NCBI RefSeq assembly: GCF_000745185.1
Contig: NZ_JQNJ01000001.1
Location: 1,263,501 to 1,327,500, forward strand
DNA from: Muricauda sp. MAR_2010_75
GTDB taxonomy: Bacteria; Bacteroidota; Bacteroidia; Flavobacteriales; Flavobacteriaceae
DNA: 64,000 nt
Reading direction: 5' to 3'
The notes beneath the pieces are model-generated. The model was not told the DNA's origin. It did not search any database and saw only the letters and a program-made list of their open reading frames with translations. Position 1 is the stretch's first letter, and the number at the start of each line of letters is the position of its first letter. This document shows positions 1-8,923 of this stretch, piece by piece. Made by a program: the position numbers and the translations under genes.

Positions 1-150
1 TTTTAAAAATTTAATTGTTGGCAAAAATATAAAACTTTGGATTAAATACACTATTTGTCGATAAAATGTACCCCAAATTAAACATCTTAAAGCTCAGTAT
101 CTTACTTTAGCCGCCTGAAGTTAGTCCAAAATCATATCAATTCCTAACAG
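1..150. promoter_or_regulatory. Left-edge intergenic region with possible divergent promoters
   Basis: This AT-rich stretch lies before purN. A TACTTTAG box at 103-110 resembles the Bacteroidota -7 element TAnnTTTG and sits about 40 bases before the purN start, but no clear TTTG lies at the expected distance. On the minus strand, bases 22-29 read TATTTTTG, a -7 match that could serve a divergent gene beyond the left edge. Both are weak calls. Confidence 0.3.
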
Positions 151-714
151 ATGAAACAAATTGTCATCTTGGCATCGGGAAGCGGGTCAAACGCCGAAAA
201 CATCATCACCTATTTCAAGGAAAGTCCACAGGTAGCGGTGTCTGCCGTGCTCACCAACAAGAATACAGCTAAGGTGTTGGAGCGCTGCGACCGCTTGGAA
301 ATTCCCGCATTTTACTTTAATAAAACCGCTTTTACCAGTTCCAATACGGTTGTGCAACTGCTTAAGAGCCTCAACCCTGATATTATTGTTTTGGCCGGAT
401 TTTTATGGAAAATCCCTTTCAATATTATAGCGGCATTCCCCAACCAAATCATCAATATCCATCCTGCCCTGCTTCCAAAATACGGGGGAAAAGGCATGTA
501 CGGGGCCAAAGTGCATCAAGCCGTAAAAGAAAATGCAGAGACCGAAACCGGCATCACCATACATTATGTAAATGAACATTACGATGAAGGCGCTATCATT
601 TTTCAAGCTAAAACTGCTGTGGAACCCTCGGATGATGCCGATACGATTGCCGAAAAAGTGCACCAATTGGAATATGAGCATTTCCCAAAAGTGATAGAGA
701 AACTCCTTTTATAA
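151..714 (+). CDS. purN: Phosphoribosylglycinamide formyltransferase PurN
   Basis: This 187-residue protein should transfer a formyl group from 10-formyltetrahydrofolate to glycinamide ribonucleotide, the third step of de novo purine synthesis, in the cytoplasm. The N-terminus has the family's ILASGSGSNAEN loop. The catalytic region NIHPALLPKYGGKGMYG lies at about residues 107-124 and is followed by the ETGITIHYVNEHYDEG segment that supplies the late catalytic Asp. The length is normal for the family. The start ATG at 151 leaves the SGSGSN loop at the usual distance from the N-terminus. The stop codon overlaps the start of the downstream RNase H gene by one base, so the two are probably translationally coupled. 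Confidence 0.93.
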   Translation: MKQIVILASGSGSNAENIITYFKESPQVAVSAVLTNKNTAKVLERCDRLEIPAFYFNKTAFTSSNTVVQLLKSLNPDIIVLAGFLWKIPFNIIAAFPNQIINIHPALLPKYGGKGMYGAKVHQAVKENAETETGITIHYVNEHYDEGAIIFQAKTAVEPSDDADTIAEKVHQLEYEHFPKVIEKLLL

Positions 715-1349
715 TGGCGAAAAAGCAGAAGTTTTATGTGGTCTGGAAAGGCAAGCATCCCGGTATTTTTGAATCTTGGGACGACTGCAAGGCTCAAATA
801 GAAGGATTCAAAGGAGCACAATACAAATCATTTGGCACTTTTGATGAGGCCAAAAAAGCTTTCAACAGCAATTATTTGGAATACAAGGGGAAATCCAAAG
901 GAAAATCGGAGCTGACCCAAGAAGAACTCCTTAAAATCGGAGACCCCAATTACAATTCCATTGCAGTGGATGCGGCCTCGAGCGGTAACCCAGGAACAAT
1001 GGAATATCGCGGTGTGGACACCAAGACCAAGAAAGTGCTGTTCCATCAGGGTCCTTTTCAACAAGGCACCAGCAATGTTGGCGAGTTTTTGGCTTTGGTT
1101 CATGGATTGGCTTTTCTCAAACAAAAGAACAGCAATCGAATTCTGTATTCGGACTCCCGAATTGCCATTGGCTGGGTGCGGAAGGGAAAATGTGGCACAA
1201 AATTGAAAAAAGGTCCCAAAAATGAAATGCTTTTTGAACTGATTGAGCGGGCAGAGGATTGGTTGAAAAAAAATCGCTACACCACCCCCATTGTAAAATG
1301 GGAGACCAAGGCTTGGGGTGAAATTCCCGCGGATTTTGGCAGGAAATAG
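714..1349 (+). CDS. rnhA: Ribonuclease H1 with N-terminal hybrid-binding domain
   Basis: The protein has 211 residues. Residues 1-50 (KFYVVWKGKHPGIFESW and onward) match the viroplasmin-like domain that binds RNA-DNA hybrids in type 1 RNase H. Residues 78 to the end form the RNase H fold, with the acidic catalytic set visible as AVDAA, GEFLA, YSDSR and a C-terminal PADFG. It should remove RNA from hybrids such as R-loops and primers. The ATG overlaps the purN stop (TAATG). Base composition matches its neighbours. The gene symbol is by family only. Confidence 0.9.
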   Translation: MAKKQKFYVVWKGKHPGIFESWDDCKAQIEGFKGAQYKSFGTFDEAKKAFNSNYLEYKGKSKGKSELTQEELLKIGDPNYNSIAVDAASSGNPGTMEYRGVDTKTKKVLFHQGPFQQGTSNVGEFLALVHGLAFLKQKNSNRILYSDSRIAIGWVRKGKCGTKLKKGPKNEMLFELIERAEDWLKKNRYTTPIVKWETKAWGEIPADFGRK

Positions 1350-1445
1350 ATAAGAGATGTGAGATGTTAGACTTGAGAATTAGAAACATTCTCCTTTAAA
1401 CTTGCACTTGGGTTTGCTCTTGAAGTTTGAACTTGTATTCCCTTC
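1350..1445. repeat. Degenerate CTTGAA/GAGATG intergenic repeat tract
   Basis: Between rnhA and the PfkB gene lies a stretch of short imperfect words, first GAGATGTGAGATGT and then ACTTGCACTTGGG and CTTGAAGTTTGAACTTG. The same CTTGAA vocabulary recurs at 24946-24970, 25430-25454 and 60794-60870. No open reading frame or clear terminator is visible. It is an intergenic repeat of unknown function. Confidence 0.5.
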
Positions 1446-1469
1446 TTTTTCTTAAATCCTTTGCCAATG

Positions 1470-1501
1470 ATTCCAATATGGAATATCAAAGCGTATATTT
1501 G
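1470..1501 (+). promoter_or_regulatory. Promoter -7 box and palindrome upstream of PfkB kinase
   Basis: TATATTTG at 1494-1501 is a full match to the Bacteroidota -7 consensus, 16 bases before the ATG. No TTTG lies 19 bases upstream. In that place is the inverted repeat ATTCCA-ATA-TGGAAT at 1470-1484, which could be an operator. The function of the palindrome is inferred only from its position. Confidence 0.45.
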
Positions 1502-1517
1502 CACCAAAATTCATTGA

Positions 1518-2444
1518 ATGGGCAAATTGCTGATTGTCGGAAGTGTGGCTTTTGATGCCATTGAAACTCCGTTTGGCAAGACTGGTAAAATTTTAGGAGG
1601 TGCTGCACCTTTTATAGGACTCGCTGCTTCGCAGTTCAAGACTAAATCCGCCATAGTCTCCGTGGTTGGGGATGATTTCCCGCAAGCATATCTGGATTTG
1701 TTGACAGACCGAAACATTGATATTTCCGGTATTGAAGTGGTAAAAGGTGGCAAAACCTTCTTTTGGCAGGGAAAATATCATAACGATCTGAATTCACGGG
1801 ATACCTTGGTAACGGAGCTCAACACCCTAGGTGATTTTACTCCGGTGGTTCCCTCTGATTTTAAAAATGCCGATGTGGTCATGTTGGGAAACCTGCACCC
1901 CAACACCCAGATGAGTGTAATTAATCAGATGGAAGAACGACCAAAGCTCATCGTTTTGGACACCATGAACTTTTGGATGGACAATACATGGAATGAGCTA
2001 ATGGACGTCGTCAAAAAAATAGATGTCATTACCATAAATGATGAGGAGGCACGGCAAATGACCGAGGAATATTCCTTGGTAAAGGCAGCTGCCAAAATTC
2101 AGAAAATGGGGCCCAAGTACGTGGTCATCAAAAAAGGGGAGCACGGTGCCCTGTTGTTCCATAAGGAGAACATTTTCTTTGCCCCCGCTCTTCCATTGGA
2201 AGATGTTTTTGATCCCACAGGCGCAGGAGACACCTTTGCGGGTGGCTTTTCGGGTTATTTGGCCGAAACAGGAAATATTTCCTTTGAAAATATGAAAAAT
2301 GCCATTATCCATGGATCCAATCTGGCTTCGTTCTGTGTGGAACGATTTGGCACTGAACGGATGCTGGAATTACAAAAACATGAGGCGGAAGCCCGCCTTA
2401 TGCAGTTTAGGGATTTGACCCAGTTCAATATTGAATTAACATAA
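1518..2444 (+). CDS. PfkB-family carbohydrate/nucleoside kinase
   Basis: This 308-residue protein is a ribokinase-like sugar kinase. The N-terminal LLIVGSVAFDAIETPFG and GGAAPFIG segments form the substrate side. The second PfkB signature DPTGAGDTFAGGF at about residues 233-245 carries the catalytic Asp and the anion hole. The substrate cannot be read from the sequence; ribose, adenosine and related sugars are all phosphorylated by members of this family. The gene has its own -7 promoter box and ends in a hairpin terminator, so it is probably a single transcription unit. The name 5-dehydro-2-deoxygluconokinase would be an over-call. Confidence 0.85.
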   Translation: MGKLLIVGSVAFDAIETPFGKTGKILGGAAPFIGLAASQFKTKSAIVSVVGDDFPQAYLDLLTDRNIDISGIEVVKGGKTFFWQGKYHNDLNSRDTLVTELNTLGDFTPVVPSDFKNADVVMLGNLHPNTQMSVINQMEERPKLIVLDTMNFWMDNTWNELMDVVKKIDVITINDEEARQMTEEYSLVKAAAKIQKMGPKYVVIKKGEHGALLFHKENIFFAPALPLEDVFDPTGAGDTFAGGFSGYLAETGNISFENMKNAIIHGSNLASFCVERFGTERMLELQKHEAEARLMQFRDLTQFNIELT

Positions 2445-2448
2445 ATGC

Positions 2449-2475
2449 GCGCCCTGAAATTTCGGGGCTTTTTTA
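2449..2475 (+). terminator. Rho-independent terminator after PfkB kinase
   Basis: The hairpin GCCCTGAA-AT-TTCGGGGC, with one internal mismatch pair, is followed directly by a run of T residues. It ends 13 bases before the next start codon. Confidence 0.75.
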
Positions 2476-2488
2476 TTATTGGTTTGTT

Positions 2489-4387
2489 ATGAGTGATGCG
2501 ATTAAGCACGAATGCGGAATATCACTGATCCGTTTGCTTAAACCTCTGGAGTATTACAAAGAAAAGTATGGTACGGCTTTTTACGGAGTCAACAAAATGT
2601 ACCTAATGATGGAGAAACAGCACAACCGGGGACAGGACGGAGCCGGTTTTGCCAGTATTAAATTGGACATGCATCCTGGCGAACGCTACATGAGCCGGGT
2701 ACGATCCGCACAACAACAGCCCATCCAGGATATTTTTGACCAGATCAATGCCCGAATCAATTCGGTATTGGCAGAGAACCCGGAATATGAGAATGATGTG
2801 GCAATGCAAAAACGTCATATTCCCTACATTGGCGAATTGCTGATGGGGCACGTGCGCTACGGCACCTTTGGTAAAAACAGCATAGAAAGTGTACATCCGT
2901 TCCTTAGACAGAACAACTGGATGCACCGTAACCTTATTGTGGCCGGAAACTTTAACATGACCAATGTGGATGAGCTCTTCGGGAATTTGGTGGAACTCGG
3001 GCAGCACCCCAAAGAACTGGCCGATACGGTAACCGTGATGGAGAAAATTGGGCACTTTTTGGATGATGCCGTCGCCAAGCTCTATAAACAGATAAAGAAA
3101 GAAGGGTACAATAAAAGGGCGGCCTCTCCCTTGATCGCAGAGCGACTGAACGTAGGCAAAATACTTAGAAAGGCCTCAAAAAACTGGGACGGTGGCTATA
3201 CCATTGGTGGTCTGTTGGGCCATGGGGATGCTTTTGTTATTCGCGACCCCGCAGGAATACGACCCGCCTATTATTACCAGGATGATGAGGTGGCTGTGGT
3301 AGCTTCAGAACGACCTGCCATCCAAACGGTTTTCAATGTAAAATATGAGGATGTAAAGGAATTGGATCCTGGGCATGCCGTCATCATCAAAAAAGATGGA
3401 AGCTTCGCCGTAAAACAAATTCAGGAGCCCACCGAACGCAAAGCCTGTTCCTTTGAGCGCATTTATTTTTCGCGCGGAAGCGATAAAGAAATCTATCAGG
3501 AGCGAAAAATGTTGGGGAAATTGGTTTTCCCTCAAATTTTGAAATCCATTGACAACGATTTAGAAAATACGGTCTTTTCCTATATTCCCAATACGGCCGA
3601 AACGTCCTTTTTTGGGATGGTAAAGGAGGCGCAGAATTACCTCAACAACAAAAAAGAAGAGCAGATTTTTGAACTGGGTCCCAATATTACCCGGGAACAG
3701 TTGCACAAAATTTTGGATGTACGCCCCCGAATTGAAAAGGTGGCCATTAAAGATGCAAAGCTGCGAACTTTCATTACACAGGATAGTAGTCGGGATGATT
3801 TGGTAACCCACGTCTACGATGTTTCGTATGGCTCTGTGAAGCAGAACGACAATTTGGTAATCATTGATGACAGTATTGTACGGGGTACCACGCTTAAAAG
3901 GAGCATCCTTAAAATTTTAGACCGATTATCTCCCAAGAAAATTATTGTGGTTTCTTCAGCTCCACAAATCCGATATCCGGACTGTTATGGGATAGATATG
4001 GCCAAGCTTGAGGATTTTGTGGCCTTTAAAGCAACAAAGGTATTACATGAAGAAGCTGGCACTACAGATAAGATAAAGGAGATCTACGAAAAATGCCTTA
4101 CCCAAACAGAAACGAAGGACAAGGACGTGATCAACTATGTAAAAGAGTTTTATGCGCCGTTCACAGCACAACAGATTTCCAAAAAGATTGCTGAAATTCT
4201 AAGTCCCGAAGGCATAAAAGCCGAAGTGGACATCATTTACCAAAGCATTGAGAGCTTACATGAAGCTTGTCCGAAAAACTTGGGCGATTGGTACTTTACA
4301 GGAAATTATCCCACGCCAGGTGGCAATAGAGTTGTAAACAGGGCATTCATCAACTTTTTTGAGGGCAAGAACCAGCGTGCTTACTAA
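2489..4387 (+). CDS. Amidophosphoribosyltransferase family protein (long PurF type)
   Basis: The protein has 632 residues, about 130 more than E. coli PurF. The N-terminal half is a class II glutamine amidotransferase: the likely nucleophile is Cys10 in HECGIS after a nine-residue leader that would have to be removed, followed by NRGQDGAG, GHVRYGT and the AGNFN turn. The C-terminal half is a phosphoribosyltransferase with the PRPP loop VIIDDSIVRGTT at about residues 450-462. The expected reaction is PRPP plus glutamine to phosphoribosylamine, the first step of purine synthesis. This long form is a Bacteroidota variant that often coexists with a shorter PurF elsewhere, so it may be a paralog with a specialised role. 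Base composition matches its neighbours. Confidence 0.8.
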   Translation: MSDAIKHECGISLIRLLKPLEYYKEKYGTAFYGVNKMYLMMEKQHNRGQDGAGFASIKLDMHPGERYMSRVRSAQQQPIQDIFDQINARINSVLAENPEYENDVAMQKRHIPYIGELLMGHVRYGTFGKNSIESVHPFLRQNNWMHRNLIVAGNFNMTNVDELFGNLVELGQHPKELADTVTVMEKIGHFLDDAVAKLYKQIKKEGYNKRAASPLIAERLNVGKILRKASKNWDGGYTIGGLLGHGDAFVIRDPAGIRPAYYYQDDEVAVVASERPAIQTVFNVKYEDVKELDPGHAVIIKKDGSFAVKQIQEPTERKACSFERIYFSRGSDKEIYQERKMLGKLVFPQILKSIDNDLENTVFSYIPNTAETSFFGMVKEAQNYLNNKKEEQIFELGPNITREQLHKILDVRPRIEKVAIKDAKLRTFITQDSSRDDLVTHVYDVSYGSVKQNDNLVIIDDSIVRGTTLKRSILKILDRLSPKKIIVVSSAPQIRYPDCYGIDMAKLEDFVAFKATKVLHEEAGTTDKIKEIYEKCLTQTETKDKDVINYVKEFYAPFTAQQISKKIAEILSPEGIKAEVDIIYQSIESLHEACPKNLGDWYFTGNYPTPGGNRVVNRAFINFFEGKNQRAY

Positions 4388-4490
4388 TCCTGGATTTGCA
4401 TACAACCCAATTGCGTGCATTTTATCGATGAAACGAGTAGATTGACGGGTTTTTGTAAGATGGGCAAACAGCAAACCTACTTTAGTATCG

Positions 4491-4565
4491 CCATAGCATA
4501 AGTAGGTTAAGTTCATGGTAAGATTTGGGGCAAAAAAGGTGGAAGCTATTCCACCTTTTTTATTT
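4491..4565 (+). ncRNA. Small RNA unit, copy 1 of 3
   Basis: A 40-base conserved segment (4491-4530, beginning CCATAGCATAAGTAGG) is followed by a strong terminator hairpin at 4532-4561: a 13-bp stem containing AAGGTGGA, a GCTA loop, then a T run. The -7 box TACTTTAG at 4478-4485 ends five bases before the conserved segment, and a TTTG lies at 4452-4455 with longer than usual spacing. The inferred transcript is about 75 bases. The short arms CCAT and ATGG could close a 20-base loop. There is no open reading frame. Whether this belongs to a catalogued family was not checked. Confidence 0.72.
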
Positions 4566-4723
4566 TCTACTCGGCCCAGTTTATTGCCTCTTTTATCTCT
4601 TTTCGTAATCCTTTTCTTCATTTACGGCCCATGCAAACAGTAAGTTTGGCAGTTCAACCAATTAAAGGGAGTTTCGTCTAAAAGCTTGTTGGGCTAAGGG
4701 TGCCTTGCAGTACATTTGGAGGA

Positions 4724-4797
4724 CCATAGCATAAGTAGGTTAAGTTCATGGTAAGATTTGGGGAAAGAAGGCGGAGAATACTCCGCCTTCTTTATGT
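4724..4797 (+). ncRNA. Small RNA unit, copy 2 of 3
   Basis: The 40-base segment at 4724-4763 is identical to copy 1. It is followed by a different terminator stem at 4764-4793 (AAAGAAGGCGGAG, loop AATA, the complementary arm, then T residues). The -7 box TACATTTG at 4711-4718 is a perfect consensus match and again ends five bases before the conserved segment. A TTG at 4689-4691 lies 19 bases upstream of it. Stem sequences differ between copies but pairing is kept, which argues for selection on transcription and structure. Confidence 0.75.
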
Positions 4798-4916
4798 TTG
4801 ACTACCAAGGTTTTATCCATTTTATCGATGAACTGCACATTTTCTTTTTTATTGAAAAATCAAAAATTTATCTAAAACCCTTTGTTATTTTACACAATAC
4901 CAGTATTTTAGTCTCG

Positions 4917-4990
4917 CCATAGCATAAGTAGGTTAAGTTTATGGTAAGATTTGGGACGAAAAGGGCGGGGGCTTCCTCGCCCTTTTCTAT
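4917..4990 (+). ncRNA. Small RNA unit, copy 3 of 3
   Basis: The conserved segment at 4917-4955 differs from copies 1 and 2 at one internal base (TTC to TTT), which preserves the CCAT/ATGG arms. The terminator stem at 4958-4987 is again different in sequence (GAAAAGGGCG paired with CGCCCTTTTC). The promoter is TTTG at 4881-4884, 19 bases, then TATTTTAG at 4904-4911, ending five bases before the segment. The unit lies between the PurF-like gene and the sodA terminator. Confidence 0.75.
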
Positions 4991-5019
4991 TCTGATCTAC
5001 TCAGAAAAATTCACTCCAT

Positions 5020-5052
5020 AAAAAAAGCCGAACACTAAGTGTCCGGCCTTCA
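5020..5052 (-). terminator. Terminator of sodA
   Basis: Read on the minus strand, the arms GCCGGACAC and GTGTTCGGC (one mismatch) flank a TTA loop and are followed by a T run (the A run at 5020-5026 on the plus strand). It lies about 20 bases past the sodA stop. Confidence 0.8.
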
Positions 5053-5072
5053 TATCTTTAGAATAGCAGCGC

Positions 5073-5681
5073 TTATTTAGCTGCTTCGTAATTCTCAGCA
5101 ACTTTTGCCCAGTTGATCAAATTAAAGAACGCCGAAATATAATCGGGTCTTCTATTTTGATAGTTCAAATAGTAGGCATGCTCCCATACGTCCAAGCCCA
5201 AAATAGGATGACCTCCACATCCTACACCTGGCATAATGGGGTTATCTTGGTTTGGCGTGGAGCAAATTTCCAATTTCCCTCCTTTGTGTACGCACAACCA
5301 AGCCCAACCAGAACCAAATCTAGATCCTGCCGCTGCTGTGAATTTGTCCTTGAAACCTTCAAAAGAGCCAAAAGCTGAATCAATGGCAGCTGCCAAAATT
5401 CCAGTGGGTGCTCCTCCTCCGTTTGGAGACATTACTTCCCAAAAAAGTGAGTGGTTATAGAACCCTCCTCCATTATTTCGAACAGCCATGTTGGACATGT
5501 CCAAATTGGAAAGAATATCCTCAATGTCCTTCCCGTCCAAATCAGTCCCGGCAATGGCATCATTTAATTTAGTGGTATAGCCATTATGGTGTTTGGTATG
5601 GTGGATCTCCATGGTCCTAGCATCTATATGTGGTTCCAGCGCATCGTATGCATACGGTAATTTTGGTAATTCAAAAGCCAT
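5073..5681 (-). CDS. sodA: Superoxide dismutase, Mn or cambialistic Fe/Mn type
   Basis: This 202-residue enzyme converts superoxide to hydrogen peroxide and oxygen. There is no signal peptide, so it is cytoplasmic. Metal ligands are His27 in the [10 protein letters not shown] region, a His near residue 75 in GFYNHSLFW, and the Asp and His of DVWEHAYY. Gly in NNGGGFYNH and Gln in NQDNPIMPG are the residues typical of the Mn form rather than the Fe form. The start at 5681 ([12 protein letters not shown]) is chosen over an ATG 33 bases upstream because family members begin here. It has its own terminator and is divergent from the helicase gene. Confidence 0.93.
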   Translation of the reverse strand: MAFELPKLPYAYDALEPHIDARTMEIHHTKHHNGYTTKLNDAIAGTDLDGKDIEDILSNLDMSNMAVRNNGGGFYNHSLFWEVMSPNGGGAPTGILAAAIDSAFGSFEGFKDKFTAAAGSRFGSGWAWLCVHKGGKLEICSTPNQDNPIMPGVGCGGHPILGLDVWEHAYYLNYQNRRPDYISAFFNLINWAKVAENYEAAK

Positions 5682-5800
5682 AATTTTGTGTTTTTGTGTT
5701 ATTACTTGATTCACGTAAAAATACGGGTTTTAACAAACAAATGCACCCAAAACCATGTTAAGTTCAGATCGATAATTCTTATTTTGCAATAAACGTTTTC

Positions 5801-8800
5801 TTGGGAGACTCAAACTTTAAAATATATGGCGCATCGGCTGGTTCGGGCAAGACCTATGCCTTGGCCAAGGAGTACTTAAAATTGTTGCTCTCCAACGATT
5901 CCCCTATCTCTTTCAGGCAGATTTTGGCCATTACCTTTACCAACAAAGCGGTGGACGAAATGAAGACCCGGATTTTGGACAACCTGTATAACTTTGGAAA
6001 AGATGCTGTCCCCAAAAAACAAGACCCCTTATTCCAAGAGCTTTGCCAAGAGCTTTCCTTGACCGAAGAACAATTGCGGCAAAAGTCCAAATTGGTCCTT
6101 AAACGAATTCTGCACAATTACTCGTTCTTTGAGGTTTCCACCATAGACAAGTTTAACCACAAACTCATTAAAACCTTTGCCCGGGACCTACGTCTTTCGC
6201 AAAATTTTGAAGTGGAACTGGACACCGACCTGCTTTTGGAAGAAGCTGTGGGCCAACTTTTGGAGCGGGCGGGAACTGAGAAAGAGCTTACGGAAGTGCT
6301 CATTGACTTCTCTTTAGAAAAAATTGATGATGATAAAAGTTGGAACATTGCCTATGACCTCTTGGAGATTGGAAAACTGCTGTTTCAGGAAAACCATGCC
6401 GTTCATATTGATGAATTGCGTTCCAAATCAATTCAAGATTTTAAGGACATTCAGAAGAAAATAGCGTCACGAGTCAATATTCTGGAGGATAATGCAAAGG
6501 AGTTGGCTCAATCGGTTCTGCAGGAAATAGAAAATCAAGGTTTTGATGTTGCCGATTTTCCACGGCAGACACTTCCCAATCACTTTAAAAAAATTGAAGG
6601 AGGGGATTTCAACACCAAAACACTCTACAATAACCAACTGGGACAAAATCTGGAAGAGGGAAAAATCCTAAAAGCCAGTGATAAAAGAGATGCCACACTA
6701 TTGGGGCAGTTGGTTTTGGAAGGCTTTTTATCCATCAAACAAAAACTATATAGGCGCAGCTACCTGAAGAACATTTACGGCAACATTGTTCCACTGACGG
6801 TATTGAATGAAATCGCCAAGGAAATCCACAACATTGAACTGGACAACGACATTGTTCCCATCTCGGCGTTGAACGCCATTCTGTCCAAAGAAATAAAGAA
6901 CCAGCCAGTCCCTTTTATTTATGAACGGATGGGCGAAAAATACCGCCATTATTTTATTGATGAGTTCCAGGACACCTCACAAATGCAGTGGGAAAATCTG
7001 GTGCCCCTAATTGGCAACGCTTTGGAAAGTGAAGATGAACGACACCAAAAGGGATCCCTCTTTTTGGTGGGCGATGTAAAACAGGCCATTTATCGGTGGC
7101 GTGGTGGTAGGGCCGAACAATTTTTAGAGCTCATCAATGGAAAATCCCATCCATTTGTGGTGGAACCTGTGGTTCATTCGCTGGACACCAACTGGCGTAG
7201 CTTTGATCAGATTGTGGAGTTCAACAATGCATTTTTTACAACCACGGCCCCCGTTCTTCAAAATGAAGCTTACCGAAATCTCTTTTTGCACGATTCGCAC
7301 CAAAAAACCAACAACAAGCCCGGAGGGTTTGTCCAGCTCTCCTTTTTGGACAAGAATGTGGAGGATAAAAATGAGGTCTATTGCCAACAGGTTTTGGAAA
7401 CCATTGCCGAAATCACTTCCAAAAAACACCCTTTTTCAGACATCTGCATTTTGGTACGTGACAATAAAAATGGAATGCTATTGGCCGATTTCTTGGCACA
7501 GCACAATGTTCCCATAATTTCTTCGGATGCGTTGTTACTGGACAATAATGACAAAATCACATTTCTGATTGCGCTCCTGAGGCTTTTTGAAAATGCCAAT
7601 GACCGTGAGGCGGCCTACCAAATTTTACTGTTTTTGGCCCGAGATGAAACGGACAAGCATAGCTATATTTCCAAAAACATAAATCAAATTGAATCTTTTC
7701 TGTCCGAAGAATATGGGTTTCAAATGGCAGAACTGAAGGGGCAATCGGTCTTTACCCTATTGGAAAATGCCATTGTACAATTTGATCTCGCCAACGATTC
7801 CGCAGCATACCTTACCTTTTTAATGGACGAAGTGTTGCTGGTTGAAAAAAGAGAAGGGCCCAGCGTGTTTTCTTTTTTGAAGTATTGGGAGCAGAAAAAA
7901 TCCTCCCTGTCCATAGCTGCTCCGGATAATGTAAACGCTGTACAGATCATGACCATCCACAAAGCAAAAGGATTGGAGTTCCCGTTTGTCATATTTCCGC
8001 TTGCGAATGCCCGACTCAATAAAATGGGAAAGAAGTCGTGGGTTCCTGCGACCGAAACTGAAAAGGATTTGGGCTTGGAGGAATTTCTCATCAACACCAA
8101 CAAAGACATGCTGGTATACAATGATCAAACAGCTCAAATCTATTTGGATGAAGAAGAGAAGTCGGTCTTGGATGCCATGAATGTACTCTACGTGGCCCTT
8201 ACCCGACCCATTAAAGGGCTGTTTGTCATCACCGAAACGGGCAAAGAAGTTGCCTCCATGGAAAGTGCCGCTTCGTATTCAGATTTATTTCAAGCCTATC
8301 TGCAACAACGGAATGTTCCCAAAAATGACAAAGAGGTATATACTTTTGGTGTCTTTCCTAAGGTTAAAGATGGCTCGGAGCAAACCTCCACAGAGGATGG
8401 CTACATAAATTACATTACCCGGCCCAAAAACGATTCTGGTTTTACCATTGCCACCACCTCTGGACGGCTGTGGGACGATGAACGAAAAGAAGCCATTGCG
8501 CTCGGAAATCTGATTCATTTTGCGCTAAGTAGGATCACCTATGCCGAAGACGTTCCGCGCGTTGTTGAAAGTCTTCAATTGGCCGGACATTTTGAAAAAG
8601 ATGCTACGGAGGAAGTCAAACAAAAATTGATGGATGTGGTCACCCATCCCAATTTAATTCCTTATTTTTCAGAAGATTACCAAATCATTAATGAACGGGA
8701 AATCTTAACAGTAACAGGAGCATCGCTTCGCCCAGATAGGATTGCCATAAAAGGTCAAGAAGCCACTATCATTGACTACAAAACCGGAAAACCATCTCCT

Positions 8801-8914
8801 TCACACAAGGAGCAAATCACCCAATATGCCGATGTGCTAAAAGCGATGGATTTTACCATTAAAAATGTCATTATTGTCTATATTGACCAAAATATTAATC
8901 CCATTTTCGTCTAA
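5801..8914 (+). CDS. AddA-like UvrD-family helicase with C-terminal nuclease domain
   Basis: The 1037-residue protein has superfamily 1 helicase motifs in order: Walker A GASAGSGKT at about residues 10-18, Walker B FIDEFQDTS near 388, LVGDVKQAIYRWRGG, MTIHKAKGLEFPFVIFP and NVLYVALTRP. A RecB-type nuclease lies at the C-terminus, with RPDRIAIKG followed by IIDYKTGKPSPSHKEQ. It should unwind and degrade DNA ends for recombinational repair with the AddB-like protein encoded at 11665. The start is TTG, since an in-frame stop lies 40 bases upstream and no ATG fits between. kbl follows after nine bases. Confidence 0.88.
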   Translation: MGDSNFKIYGASAGSGKTYALAKEYLKLLLSNDSPISFRQILAITFTNKAVDEMKTRILDNLYNFGKDAVPKKQDPLFQELCQELSLTEEQLRQKSKLVLKRILHNYSFFEVSTIDKFNHKLIKTFARDLRLSQNFEVELDTDLLLEEAVGQLLERAGTEKELTEVLIDFSLEKIDDDKSWNIAYDLLEIGKLLFQENHAVHIDELRSKSIQDFKDIQKKIASRVNILEDNAKELAQSVLQEIENQGFDVADFPRQTLPNHFKKIEGGDFNTKTLYNNQLGQNLEEGKILKASDKRDATLLGQLVLEGFLSIKQKLYRRSYLKNIYGNIVPLTVLNEIAKEIHNIELDNDIVPISALNAILSKEIKNQPVPFIYERMGEKYRHYFIDEFQDTSQMQWENLVPLIGNALESEDERHQKGSLFLVGDVKQAIYRWRGGRAEQFLELINGKSHPFVVEPVVHSLDTNWRSFDQIVEFNNAFFTTTAPVLQNEAYRNLFLHDSHQKTNNKPGGFVQLSFLDKNVEDKNEVYCQQVLETIAEITSKKHPFSDICILVRDNKNGMLLADFLAQHNVPIISSDALLLDNNDKITFLIALLRLFENANDREAAYQILLFLARDETDKHSYISKNINQIESFLSEEYGFQMAELKGQSVFTLLENAIVQFDLANDSAAYLTFLMDEVLLVEKREGPSVFSFLKYWEQKKSSLSIAAPDNVNAVQIMTIHKAKGLEFPFVIFPLANARLNKMGKKSWVPATETEKDLGLEEFLINTNKDMLVYNDQTAQIYLDEEEKSVLDAMNVLYVALTRPIKGLFVITETGKEVASMESAASYSDLFQAYLQQRNVPKNDKEVYTFGVFPKVKDGSEQTSTEDGYINYITRPKNDSGFTIATTSGRLWDDERKEAIALGNLIHFALSRITYAEDVPRVVESLQLAGHFEKDATEEVKQKLMDVVTHPNLIPYFSEDYQIINEREILTVTGASLRPDRIAIKGQEATIIDYKTGKPSPSHKEQITQYADVLKAMDFTIKNVIIVYIDQNINPIFV

Positions 8915-8923
8915 ATAAAAACT

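Noticed and set aside
1470..1484. Strong claim of an operator for the PfkB kinase
   Set aside because: A six-base inverted repeat in AT-rich DNA is easily due to chance; it is kept only as a low-confidence note.
4256..4621. A minus-strand reading frame of 121 codons across the first small-RNA unit
   Set aside because: It runs antisense through the end of the PurF-like gene and through a terminator hairpin, with no recognisable protein features.
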